A DNA stretch of 64,000 nt from Pseudomonas anuradhapurensis (GCF_014269225.2 NZ_CP077097.1:3235001-3299000), one strand, 5' to 3'. Counted from the first letter of the stretch, positions 34,217 to 42,509 are shown. The notes: a model not told the origin generated them from the letters alone. Numbers and translations are program-made.

Positions 34217-35122
34217 ATGGCATTGGACATGCTGCGGGAAATCCAGGCGTTCGTCAGCGTGGCGCACAAGCGCAGCTTCGTTGCTGCCGCCCGCGCGCTG
34301 GGCCGCTCGCCAAGCTCGGTAACACGCGCAGTACAGGCCCTCGAAGACAACGCCGGTAGCAAGCTGCTGAACCGCAACGCCAGCGCCGTTACCCTGACCG
34401 AAGCCGGCGAGCGCCTGTTGCCCCACGCCGAGCGCTTGCTGGATGTGCAACGTGACGCCGCCGATGAGCTGGCCGCGCTCAGCGGCAGTGCACAGGGCTG
34501 GATCCGCTTCGCCGTGCCCCAGCTGCTGGGTGAACATGTGCTGCCCCAGGTACTGGCCGAGTTTTCCCGCCGCCACCCCCAGGTGACACTGGACGTGCAG
34601 TACAGCGACGGGGCGCTCGATCCGCTGCAGGGCAAATTCGACTTCGTGGTGCGCGGCGCCTTTCCGCAATCGAGCGAATTGATCGGTTACCCGCTGTGGG
34701 ATTACCAGCGCCACCTGTATGCAAGCCCGGCATACCTGGCAGCGGCAGGTGCGCCACAGCACCCCGAGGACCTGCAAGGGCATGCATTGATCCTGCACAC
34801 CGCCCCACGCATCCTCAAAGCCTGGCACTTTTGCCGTGACGGCCAGATCACCAGCCTGCGGCCCAGGCCGAGGTTGCGCCTGGATTCAGGCGACGCGGTG
34901 TATCACTGCACGCTGGCCGGTGCCGGTATCGCCCGCCTGGCCGCCTGGGTCGGCGAAGCGCAGGTCAGGGCTGGGCGCCTGGTGCGGGTATGCCCGCATT
35001 ACCGCCTGACCTCCAGCAGCGGCCAGGACCCACAGATGCATGCCGTCTACCCTGCCGGAGAACTACCGGCGCGGGTACGAGACTTGCTCGCGGCGCTGCG
35101 CCGCGCCGGCATGGCCTATTGA
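34217..35122 (+). CDS. LysR-family transcriptional regulator
   Basis: The 301-residue protein has an N-terminal winged helix-turn-helix (LREIQAFVSVAHKRSFVAAARALGRSPSSVTRAVQALE) followed by a substrate-binding effector domain. AAGGAA before the ATG at 34217 fixes the start over the in-frame ATG at 34181. Divergent orientation with the TSUP transporter suggests it regulates that gene. Its ligand is unknown. Confidence 0.92.
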   Translation: MALDMLREIQAFVSVAHKRSFVAAARALGRSPSSVTRAVQALEDNAGSKLLNRNASAVTLTEAGERLLPHAERLLDVQRDAADELAALSGSAQGWIRFAVPQLLGEHVLPQVLAEFSRRHPQVTLDVQYSDGALDPLQGKFDFVVRGAFPQSSELIGYPLWDYQRHLYASPAYLAAAGAPQHPEDLQGHALILHTAPRILKAWHFCRDGQITSLRPRPRLRLDSGDAVYHCTLAGAGIARLAAWVGEAQVRAGRLVRVCPHYRLTSSSGQDPQMHAVYPAGELPARVRDLLAALRRAGMAY

Positions 35123-35353
35123 AACACCTGGAAACGGCTGTTCAAATTCTGCTCAATTTAACAGAGCCCGCCGTACGCTTGGCTTGCAGCACTTTATCCA
35201 CAGACCTACCCACGTTTTTTGTGGACAGATTTCCCAGCGTAAAGAACGACTTATCGTACAAATCGGTAGGGTGAATCGGCCAAACGACAACAGCGACAGG
35301 CCCGCCCGAAAGCCGGGCAGGCCGCGCAGATGTGGGGTGTGCAGGAATCGAGT

Positions 35354-35437
35354 TCAGCTTGGCGGGATAGTGCCAAGAATACCTATCAGCAGGGTCAGCA
35401 GCAGAAAACCACCCAGGAACAGCGCGAGCTTGCCCAT
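35354..35437 (-). CDS. Small single-helix membrane peptide (27 residues)
   Basis: The ATG at 35437, with TTGAGG five bases before it, opens MGKLALFLGGFLLLTLLIGI and ends in a short PPS tail (stop 35354). Almost the whole peptide is one hydrophobic helix with a Lys at the N-end, typical of small inner-membrane proteins that regulate larger complexes. It is too short to be found by simple length cut-offs. The partner is unknown. Confidence 0.6.
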   Translation of the reverse strand: MGKLALFLGGFLLLTLLIGILGTIPPS

Positions 35438-35660
35438 CGGAACCTCAACAGTGTGGATGCGGGAATGGGCCTATTGTCCGGCTTGGGCTGATACGGTTAC
35501 AGATGCAGGTTTGTGGAAAAAAAGCGGATCAGATGCCCAGCCCTGCTTTGTGTCGCTGGTTGCGCAGCAGCGCCCGGATCCCGAGGTTCGGAAGGCTGCC
35601 CAGGCATTCACGCTGTGCTAGGGTCAACCGCTCGAACCCGCCAAGGAGTGCCACCCCGCC

Positions 35661-36239
35661 ATGATCGCTTTCGCCGACAACACAGCCCTGCTGCTGATCG
35701 ACCTTCAGGCGGGCATTCACCACCCACGCCTGGGCCGGCGCAACAACCCGGAAGCCGAACTGCGCATGGGCGAGCTGCTGGCTGCTTGGCGTCACTTGGC
35801 GCGCCCGGTGGTTCATGTGCGCCACCTGTCACGCGCGGTGGATTCGGTGTTCTGGCCAGGCCAGTCCGGTTGCGAATTCCAGCCTGCGTTCACGCCACTG
35901 GCGAGCGAAACGGTGTTCGACAAGCATGTGCCCGACGCCTTCGCCAACTCCGGGCTGGAGCGCTGGCTGCACACCCGCGGCATCAACCAGCTGGTGATCG
36001 CCGGGGTGATAACCAACAACTCCGTGGAGTCCACCGCCCGCTCGGCGGGCAACCTCGGTTTCGACGTGGCGGTGGTCGAAGATGCCTGCTTCACCTTCGA
36101 CCAGCGCGACCTGCAAGGCCGGCTGTGGCCTGCGGAGGACGTACATGCGCTTTCGCTGGCGAACCTGGCCCTGGATTATGCGCGCATCTTGCGCACCGAA
36201 CAGGTACTGGCTGGCAGCAGGCTTGCGGGCGGCCGCTGA
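35661..36239 (+). CDS. Isochorismatase-fold protein with Ser in place of the catalytic Cys
   Basis: The 192-residue protein has the cysteine-hydrolase fold: Asp14 in LLLIDLQAG, Lys88 in VFDKHVPDAF and the GVITNNS-VESTARSAG loop. In nicotinamidase-type members the residue at 121 is a catalytic Cys, but here it is Ser (codon TCC), and no Cys follows nearby. The Asp and Lys are kept, so the protein may use another mechanism, as isochorismatase proper does, or act as a binding protein. AAGGAG precedes the ATG. It lies upstream of a secreted hydrolase, with a 149-bp gap. Confidence 0.85.
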   Translation: MIAFADNTALLLIDLQAGIHHPRLGRRNNPEAELRMGELLAAWRHLARPVVHVRHLSRAVDSVFWPGQSGCEFQPAFTPLASETVFDKHVPDAFANSGLERWLHTRGINQLVIAGVITNNSVESTARSAGNLGFDVAVVEDACFTFDQRDLQGRLWPAEDVHALSLANLALDYARILRTEQVLAGSRLAGGR

Positions 36240-36388
36240 CCCTCCAGTGTTTGTATCTTCATGTGTACAGACTGAACGCTGATACACAACCATGCGCCTG
36301 CAGGCCGTGCGGACATATCCCTGATACAGCCTTCATCTTTACTGGTAACCATCAACCCGCACCGATGGCTTCGCCAAGGAGATGCCCA

Positions 36389-37432
36389 ATGCCTGCCCGC
36401 CACTCGAGCACTGCCCTGCCACGCCGTTTCAGCCGTACGCTGCTTGCCTGTGCCCTGCTGCCGCTTGGCCTGATGGCGGCGAATACCGCCACGGCTGCGC
36501 CACAGAAGGCCCAGCCAGCCACCAGCGTGGCGGATGACTTCGGCCCGCTGAAACACATCAACGCCGGCGTGCTCGACATAGCCTATGTCGAGCAAGGCCC
36601 GGCCGACGGCCCGGTGGTGATCCTGTTGCATGGCTGGCCCTACGACATCCACAGCTTCGAACATGTCGCACCTGCCCTCGCCGCCAAAGGCTACCGGGTG
36701 TTGGTGCCCTACGTTCGCGGCTATGGCCAGACCCGTTTCCTGTCTGCCGCCACCCCACGCAACGCCCAGCCCGCGGCGCTGGCCAGCGACGTCATCGCGT
36801 TGATGGACGCGCTGCACATCCAGCGTGCCGTGCTCGCCGGCTTCGACTGGGGCGCACGCACGGCCGACATCGTCTCGGCACTGTGGCCCGAGCGGGTCAA
36901 GGCGCTGGTGTCGGTCAGCGGTTACCTGATCAGCAGCCAGGAAGCCGCCAAGGCCCCCCTGCCCCCCAGCGCCGAACTGCAATGGTGGTACCAGTATTAC
37001 TTCGCCACTGCACGCGGCCAGGCCGGCTATGAGCAGAACCGCCATGCCTTCGCCAAACTGATCTGGCAAACCGCCTCACCCAAGTGGGCCTTCGACGATG
37101 CCACCTTCGAGCGCAGTGCCAAGGCCCTGGACAACCCCGACCAGGTGGCGATCACCGTGCACAACTACCGCTGGCGGTTGGGCCTGGCCCAAGGCGAAAC
37201 ACGCTACGACCCGCTTGAAGCCAGGCTGGCCCGCTTCCCCAGCATTGGCGTGCCGACCATTACCCTGGAGGGCGACGCCAACGGCGCCCCGCATCCACCA
37301 GCCGAAGCGTATGCACAGCGCTTTACCGGCAAGTACCAGTACCGACTGATCAGCGGCGGCATTGGCCACAACCTGCCCCAGGAAGCACCGCAGGCGTTCA
37401 CCCAGGCGGTAGTGGATGCGGATCACCTTTAA
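36389..37432 (+). CDS. Secreted alpha/beta hydrolase, epoxide-hydrolase or dehalogenase type
   Basis: The 347-residue protein has an N-terminal export signal (PRRFSRTLLACALLPLGL) whose Arg pair could favour Tat. The hydrolase domain shows the oxyanion loop HGWPYD (81-86), the nucleophile elbow AGFDWGA with Asp153 in place of Ser, and the C-terminal His327 in GGIGHNLPQ. An Asp nucleophile with HGxP is the mark of epoxide hydrolases and haloalkane dehalogenases rather than esterases. AAGGAG before the ATG at 36389 decides the start, although the frame is open almost 900 bp further upstream. The substrate is unknown. Confidence 0.85.
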   Translation: MPARHSSTALPRRFSRTLLACALLPLGLMAANTATAAPQKAQPATSVADDFGPLKHINAGVLDIAYVEQGPADGPVVILLHGWPYDIHSFEHVAPALAAKGYRVLVPYVRGYGQTRFLSAATPRNAQPAALASDVIALMDALHIQRAVLAGFDWGARTADIVSALWPERVKALVSVSGYLISSQEAAKAPLPPSAELQWWYQYYFATARGQAGYEQNRHAFAKLIWQTASPKWAFDDATFERSAKALDNPDQVAITVHNYRWRLGLAQGETRYDPLEARLARFPSIGVPTITLEGDANGAPHPPAEAYAQRFTGKYQYRLISGGIGHNLPQEAPQAFTQAVVDADHL

Positions 37433-37726
37433 CGTCACGGCCGGCAATTGCTACAGAACGTTTCAGAAAGCACGGCAGGCCGAGGATTGAGCCGAGTGGA
37501 TGGCCTGCCCTGCTCGCTACCGATGGCGGCCAGCTAGTACGGGGGGTGGAGACAGGTTGGTTAGACACGGGTTGAAACGAGGGTTGTAGGATACTTTCCC
37601 AGCCGATGTAGGACGTTTCCCATCAATAAGCAACGCCTGTACGAAACATCAGTTTCTCCAGCAAATTCGAGCTGCTACGGTCCAGTTTTCCTACAACGGC
37701 AAGGAGGCCTACAGCATGAGAACAGC
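37433..37726. other. Noncoding gap after the alpha/beta hydrolase
   Basis: The first 80 bp contain an inverted repeat GGCAGGCC/GGCCTGCC (about 37476-37510) that could end the hydrolase transcript. The remainder includes the AAGGAGG of the next small gene (about 37700-37706). No other feature is seen. Confidence 0.5.
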
Positions 37727-37912
37727 ATGGACCCATTCAATGCCTCGGCCCTGAAACTGCAGAAAAATCTACTCAACCTGCGCCTGGAGCGTGATCGCCT
37801 GAGGAGGGAGGGCAAGGACAAGGAAGCGGACGAACTCGCGGAAACGATTGCCCATATAGAAGAGACGATCCGCAAACTACCCGACGGCATGAAGCCGATG
37901 ACCTTGCAATAG
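37727..37912 (+). CDS. Small charged coiled-coil protein (61 residues)
   Basis: The product from ATG 37727 contains a strongly charged helix (LRLERDRLRREGKDKEADEL) and looks like a short coiled coil. A perfect AAGGAGG lies about 20 bases upstream, better placed for another ATG at about 37717 that opens a 12-codon frame (MRTAWTHSMPRP) overlapping this gene's start. That short frame may be a translated leader. No family is recognised. Confidence 0.55.
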   Translation: MDPFNASALKLQKNLLNLRLERDRLRREGKDKEADELAETIAHIEETIRKLPDGMKPMTLQ

Positions 37913-38015
37913 ACGCTGCGAAAGGGGTCACAGGTCGCCAGACTGGGGCGCTTAGACAGGTGCGCCACCGCCTTTATCCCTACCGTTAGTCGGATATATC
38001 CAGGGGTTCCAACGC

Positions 38016-38053
38016 GACGGCTAGCCTTCAGCCTAGCGTCAGGGATAACGCTA
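38016..38053 (+). promoter_or_regulatory. Two mutually exclusive stem-loops upstream of the dehydrogenase operon
   Basis: Hairpin A pairs GACGGCTAG (38016-38024) with CTAGCGTC (38033-38040), with one bulge. Hairpin B pairs TAGCGT (38034-38039) with ACGCTA (38048-38053). The segment TAGCGT belongs to both, so the RNA can only form one at a time, or the DNA is an overlapping operator. No function is known. Confidence 0.4.
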
Positions 38054-38120
38054 AACATAGGGTCCAGGAAGGGCCACTCCGCCTCGTCGTCCCGACGCTC
38101 TATCTGCTGAGGAGACGACA

Positions 38121-39461
38121 ATGAAAATAACCCTGAAACGGTTGGCGTGCCTGGGTGCAAGCTTTACCAGCGCGCTAGCCATGGCCGATGCGGCCAGCCC
38201 CCCGGTGCTGTCACCTGCAATTCCCTTCGACGTCACCGCCACGCCCCCCTTCACCCTGGACAACCTGCAACACGATTTCGACGTGCTGTCGTGGCAGACC
38301 TTCGTCGCCCTGAACTGGCCTGCCAATGCCGACGGCAGCGCCAACACCTCGGTGAAGATCGGTGCGCCGGGGCAGACGGTGTGGGAGTCGTGGAAGGAAA
38401 GCTACGAGATTTTCCTGCCCAAAGGCCAGAAGCCGGTCGCCTGGAACCAGAAGGCGCCGCTACCCGCCGCCTGCCAAGGCAAGGGGGACCTGCCGGTGCT
38501 GCAGCAGATGGGCAAGGTCGCCGGCGTGCTCGACGAGTTCATCCAGCCGTTCAAGACCGGCCCACTGGTCGACCAGAGCGGCACCTACACGCGCAACGCG
38601 ATCATGGTCAACCAGCCAATGTTCGATGACATCGTCAACAATGGCCTGTACAGCAAGGAAGGCCAGCAAGCGTTCCTCGGCAAGGCCGACAACCGCATCG
38701 CCTTCGCCTGCGGCTCGCAAAAGGCCCAGCAGGTCGGCGCGATCATGGTCAAGTCGGCCTGGAAAGTGCTCGACGGCAGCGACAACCCGGCGGATTTTCA
38801 CGCCGTCGACGCGCTGGTCTACACCCCCGGCAACGCCGACCCGAACAAGGGCGCGTTGATTCCCGAGTCGTGCAGCGCGCAGAAGGTCGGGCTGGTCGGC
38901 CTGCACATCGTGCACAAGACCAGCAGTGCCCCGCAGTGGGTATGGTCGAGCTTCGAACACGTGCGCAACGTGCCGGAAAAGACCACGCCGGTCAACGAGC
39001 GCAAAGGCCCCTACCTGTTCTACAACGCCCAGGCCAGCGACCGCCCGGTGAACGAGCCGCCCACACCACCGTGGGACCCGTCGAAGAAGGCCACGCCTTC
39101 GCAGATCGTGCGGGAAATTCCGCTCACCGCAGCTACCCACCAGCTCAACGCACAATGGCAAAGTGCGCTCAAGGGCACGGTGTGGGCCAACTACCAGTTG
39201 ATCAGCACCCAGTGGCCGACCGACCCCGCCGATGACTGCCAGGTACCGTCGGCAACCAACCCGCTGGGCACGCCTGCGCCGAACTTCCTGGCGAACGCCA
39301 CGCTGGAAACCTACAACCAAGGCACCACGCCGCAGGCGTCATCCAGCTGCATGGAGTGCCACAACAACGCGACCACTCGCGTGACCCAGTCACCGCGCAC
39401 CAGCTTCGCCGATTTCACCTTCCTGCTTGAACGTGCCCAATCCACAGGCGCCAAGGAGTGA
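38121..39461 (+). CDS. Monoheme c-type cytochrome subunit of a GMC dehydrogenase
   Basis: The 446-residue protein has a signal peptide (residues 1-24, ending AMADA) and a single heme motif, CMECH, near the C-terminus. The rest (LSWQTFVALNWPA, GLVGLHIVHKTSSAPQWVWSSFEHV) matches no cytochrome fold I can name, though a large N-terminal region before a terminal heme site is seen in uncharacterised proteins beside GMC enzymes. It should carry electrons in the periplasm. It precedes the small subunit by 4 bp and the GMC subunit, where other FAD dehydrogenase complexes have a multiheme cytochrome. Confidence 0.75.
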   Translation: MKITLKRLACLGASFTSALAMADAASPPVLSPAIPFDVTATPPFTLDNLQHDFDVLSWQTFVALNWPANADGSANTSVKIGAPGQTVWESWKESYEIFLPKGQKPVAWNQKAPLPAACQGKGDLPVLQQMGKVAGVLDEFIQPFKTGPLVDQSGTYTRNAIMVNQPMFDDIVNNGLYSKEGQQAFLGKADNRIAFACGSQKAQQVGAIMVKSAWKVLDGSDNPADFHAVDALVYTPGNADPNKGALIPESCSAQKVGLVGLHIVHKTSSAPQWVWSSFEHVRNVPEKTTPVNERKGPYLFYNAQASDRPVNEPPTPPWDPSKKATPSQIVREIPLTAATHQLNAQWQSALKGTVWANYQLISTQWPTDPADDCQVPSATNPLGTPAPNFLANATLETYNQGTTPQASSSCMECHNNATTRVTQSPRTSFADFTFLLERAQSTGAKE

Positions 39462-39465
39462 TGCC

Positions 39466-39957
39466 ATGAGCGACCCGAACCTGCAGAATTTCATCGAATT
39501 GTCCGCTGCACTCACCGGCCTGTCAGCCGACCGGCTGGCGCCTTCCGTCGACCCGATCAACCTGCCACCGCTGTTCTTCGCCACCACCCAGCAAGGCATG
39601 GGCACCGCAGCGTTCAGTAACCTGCTGGAGCTGTACGTCAGCCTCAAGGGCCAACCCCCTGCGCAGATCGCCAGCGCCGTACTCGGCAACTCGGACCCGC
39701 AGATTGCCCAAGGCGCGCGCTCGATCATGAAGCTGTGGCTGCTTGGCAGTTGGTACCAGCCGTACGACCAAGGCGGCGCGCACAAGGGTGACGTCAGCGT
39801 GGTGTCCGACCAGGCCTACAAGCAAAGCTGGGCGTGGAAGATTGCCCAGTCCCACCCCATGGGCTACAGCCAGTTCCACTTCGGCTACTGGGGCGAGCAA
39901 CCACCCACCCTCAAGCAGTTCACCGGTGTCGACGCCAAGGAAGGGCAGCAACCATGA
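39466..39957 (+). CDS. FAD-SLDH-type small subunit of the dehydrogenase
   Basis: The 163-residue protein resembles the small subunit of bacterial FAD-dependent sugar dehydrogenases: FIELSAALTGLSADRLAPS at the N-terminus and ARSIMKLWLLGSWYQP in the middle. In known complexes this subunit is the one with a Tat signal and takes the catalytic subunit out. Here neither the ATG at 39466 nor the short upstream extension has a signal or twin Arg. AAGGAG precedes the ATG. It overlaps the next gene by ATGA. Confidence 0.8.
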   Translation: MSDPNLQNFIELSAALTGLSADRLAPSVDPINLPPLFFATTQQGMGTAAFSNLLELYVSLKGQPPAQIASAVLGNSDPQIAQGARSIMKLWLLGSWYQPYDQGGAHKGDVSVVSDQAYKQSWAWKIAQSHPMGYSQFHFGYWGEQPPTLKQFTGVDAKEGQQP

Positions 39958-42176
39958 GCAACGTACAGACCCAAAGTATCGAAACCGCCGACGTGATCGT
40001 GGTGGGCGCCGGCATGGCCGGCAGCGTCATGGCCTACCAGCTGGGCCTGGCTGGCTTGAAAGTGTTGGTGCTCGAGTCTGGCCCGGCCATTCCGCCGAAC
40101 CGCAGCGAGTACCTGGAGCGCTTCTACACCGCCGTGCTCAAGGCGCCAGAGTCACCCTACCCGCCCGAGCAGACCGAGCAGACCCCGGCCACGCAGTTCG
40201 CGCCACGGGCAACCATCCAGGACCTGATAACCGCCGGCAGCAGTGACCCGAACAAGGCGCAGAAGAGCTACCTGGTACAGCAGGGACCGCTGCTGTTCGC
40301 CAGCACCTATGAACGGGTGGGCGGCGGCACCATGTGGCACTGGATGGGCACGGCCCTGCGCCTGCTGCCAAACGACTTTCGTATGCGCAGCGTGTACCAG
40401 GTCGGGGTCGACTGGCCGATCAGCTACGACGACCTGCAAACCGCCTATTGCCGCGCCGAGGAAGAGATAGGCGTGTCCGCCGATGTCGCGTCGCAGAGCT
40501 ACCTCGGCGTGACCTTCCCGCCAGGCTACAAATACAGCATGCACGGCATTCCGCCGTCATTGGTCGACCAAGGCCTGGGCAAGGCCGTCGATGGCACCCA
40601 GTACCAGGGGTTCACCCTCAAGGTACGGCAAACACCGGCCGGGCGTAATTCGCAGAACGACAACGGCCGCCGGGTGTGCGCCGGCAACACCAGTTGCACG
40701 CCGATCTGCCCGATCCAGGCCAAGTACGACGCCACCGTGACCATGGCCAAGGCGCTGGATACCGGCAATGTGCGCATCCTTTACCAGAGTGTGGCGAGCA
40801 AGGTGCAGGTCGATGCCAGCGGCGTCACCGGCATCGAGTACATCCAGTACCAGAACGACGGCACGCGGCAGAACGGCCTGGCCCAGGGGAAACGCTACGT
40901 GATCGCCGCCCACGCGATCGAAACGCCGAAACTGCTGCTCAACTCGGTCGGCCCGCACAGCCCCAACGGCGTGGCCAACAGCAGCGGCCAGGTCGGCCTG
41001 GGGCTGTCCGACCACCCGGTATACCTGGCCTGGGGCCTGATGCCCGAAGGCAAGCCGCTGTTCCCGTTCCGCGGGCCGCTGTCCACCTCGGGGATCGAGG
41101 ACATGCGCGACGGCGCGTTCCGCAGCCAGCGTGCCGCCTGGCGTATCGAGATCGGCAACGAGGGCTGGAACTGGTCGGCGAATGATCCGTATACCACGGT
41201 CTGCGATTACATCGACGGCACCAACATCGGCGGTGCCAACCCCAGCCAGCAGGCGTTGTCCGGCACGGCACTGGTGCAGCAGCTCAACAGCGTGCTGACC
41301 CGCCAGTTCCGCCTGGGCTTCCTGGTCGAGCAACTGGAGCAAGACCCGGACAAGGCGATTTGCCGGGTAGAGGTGTCGAAGACGTTCACCGATGGCCTGG
41401 GCCTGCCTCGGCCACAGATCACCTACGACTTCTCCAACTACACCAAGGAGGGATTCAAGCAGGCGCGCCTGGCCGCCACGCACATCATCACCGAACTGAT
41501 GGGCGCCACCGAGCTGACCGACTTCGCGCCCAAGGTGGGCCCGGGGCCGCAGACGGTGTTCGAGTATGACGGCCAGCACTATCCATTCTTCGGCGCCGGC
41601 CACCTGATGGGCACTTACCGGATGGGCTCGGACAGCAGGAAATCGGTGGTGAACAAGGACCAGCGCAGTTGGGACCACCCCAACCTGTTCCTGGTCGGTG
41701 ACGGCGTATTCCCCACCACCGGCACCGCCAACCCGACCTTGACCATCACCGCGCTGACCTTCCAGGCCGCCGACGTGGTTGCCAGCGACCTCCTCAAGCG
41801 TACCGTGCAGGTGCAGGCCAACCAGGCCTGGCAGGGCACCGGCGTGCAGGTCAACGGGCAGAGCTGGCAACTGGCAGTGTGCACCGGTGGGCAGTGGACG
41901 GCCAACCCGGTCACCGGGATGGTCGGCGCGGCGGGCAACCCTGGGTTCATCGCCAAACCCGGCTACACCTTGCCCGGCCAACCGGAAGGAGCGCTGATCG
42001 GGCGTATCGGCAACAGCGGCGTGCCGTTCCTGGTCGGCAACCAGGCACAGTTGCCGCGTGGCCAGCAGGGCGAGTTGCAGCTGTGCATCAATGACGACCT
42101 GGCCGGGCGTTACGGGGCTGGCCTGAGCGATAACCTGGGCAGCCTGGCGGTGGAGGTGCGTTTCGGGTCGGTGTAG
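39954..42176 (+). CDS. GMC flavoprotein dehydrogenase with 3Fe-4S motif and C-terminal LecA-like domain
   Basis: The 740-residue protein starts with a FAD-binding VIVVGAGMAGSVMAYQL and carries the FAD-glucose-dehydrogenase-like VGGGTMWHWMGTALRLLPNDF (122-142). Cys242, Cys248 and Cys252 (C-X5-C-X3-C) match the 3Fe-4S ligands of those enzymes. His550 (AGHLMGTYRMG) and Asn593 (GTANPTLTI) are the GMC active-site pair. Residues ~622-738 (GALIGRIGNSGVPFLVG, then CINDDLAGRYGAGLSDN) resemble the LecA/PA-IL galactose lectin, with a partly conserved calcium loop. There is no signal peptide. It follows the cytochrome and small subunit as an operon. Sugar or polyol oxidation is inferred. Confidence 0.85.
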   Translation: MSNVQTQSIETADVIVVGAGMAGSVMAYQLGLAGLKVLVLESGPAIPPNRSEYLERFYTAVLKAPESPYPPEQTEQTPATQFAPRATIQDLITAGSSDPNKAQKSYLVQQGPLLFASTYERVGGGTMWHWMGTALRLLPNDFRMRSVYQVGVDWPISYDDLQTAYCRAEEEIGVSADVASQSYLGVTFPPGYKYSMHGIPPSLVDQGLGKAVDGTQYQGFTLKVRQTPAGRNSQNDNGRRVCAGNTSCTPICPIQAKYDATVTMAKALDTGNVRILYQSVASKVQVDASGVTGIEYIQYQNDGTRQNGLAQGKRYVIAAHAIETPKLLLNSVGPHSPNGVANSSGQVGLGLSDHPVYLAWGLMPEGKPLFPFRGPLSTSGIEDMRDGAFRSQRAAWRIEIGNEGWNWSANDPYTTVCDYIDGTNIGGANPSQQALSGTALVQQLNSVLTRQFRLGFLVEQLEQDPDKAICRVEVSKTFTDGLGLPRPQITYDFSNYTKEGFKQARLAATHIITELMGATELTDFAPKVGPGPQTVFEYDGQHYPFFGAGHLMGTYRMGSDSRKSVVNKDQRSWDHPNLFLVGDGVFPTTGTANPTLTITALTFQAADVVASDLLKRTVQVQANQAWQGTGVQVNGQSWQLAVCTGGQWTANPVTGMVGAAGNPGFIAKPGYTLPGQPEGALIGRIGNSGVPFLVGNQAQLPRGQQGELQLCINDDLAGRYGAGLSDNLGSLAVEVRFGSV

Positions 42177-42311
42177 GGGCGGTCATAACAACCCCACAGG
42201 TACACGTCGATGGCAAGGACCTTCGCGCATTAAGCGAAGTGGGCCAGCGAGCAAGGGCCGGACGTGGTGGGGTTGTTGAACCGGGCGCAAAGGCTGAGCT
42301 GAAGAAACGAC

Positions 42312-42340
42312 AAAGGGGCCACGGAGGGCCCCTTTCTCTT
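42312..42340 (+). terminator. Rho-independent terminator of the dehydrogenase operon
   Basis: AAAGGGGCC pairs with GGCCCCTTT around ACGGAG (42312-42335), followed by CTCTT. It may also work weakly on the minus strand for tRNA-Ser. Confidence 0.75.
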
Positions 42341-42421
42341 GCTGTGATTCCCAAGTGTTCCCGAGACGCCCCCATTTGAAGGGGAAACAGCCGTGAACAT
42401 CAACTGAATCAGGCAGTTATA

Positions 42422-42509
42422 TGGCGGAAGCGTAGAGATTCGAACTCTAGGATAGTTGCCCATCGACGGTTTTCAAGACCGTTGCCTTAAACCACTCGGC
42501 CACGCTTCC
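42422..42509 (-). tRNA. tRNA-Ser (anticodon TGA)
   Basis: The minus strand gives acceptor GGAAGCG pairing with CGCTTCC, an anticodon loop CTTGAAAAC with anticodon TGA, a long variable arm, a GTTCGAATC T-arm and an encoded CCA end. The length is 88 nt. Confidence 0.97.

Noticed and set aside
35513..36388. Long in-frame extension before the alpha/beta hydrolase
   Set aside because: It runs through the isochorismatase-fold gene in another frame; the AAGGAG at 36377 and the signal peptide fix the start at 36389.
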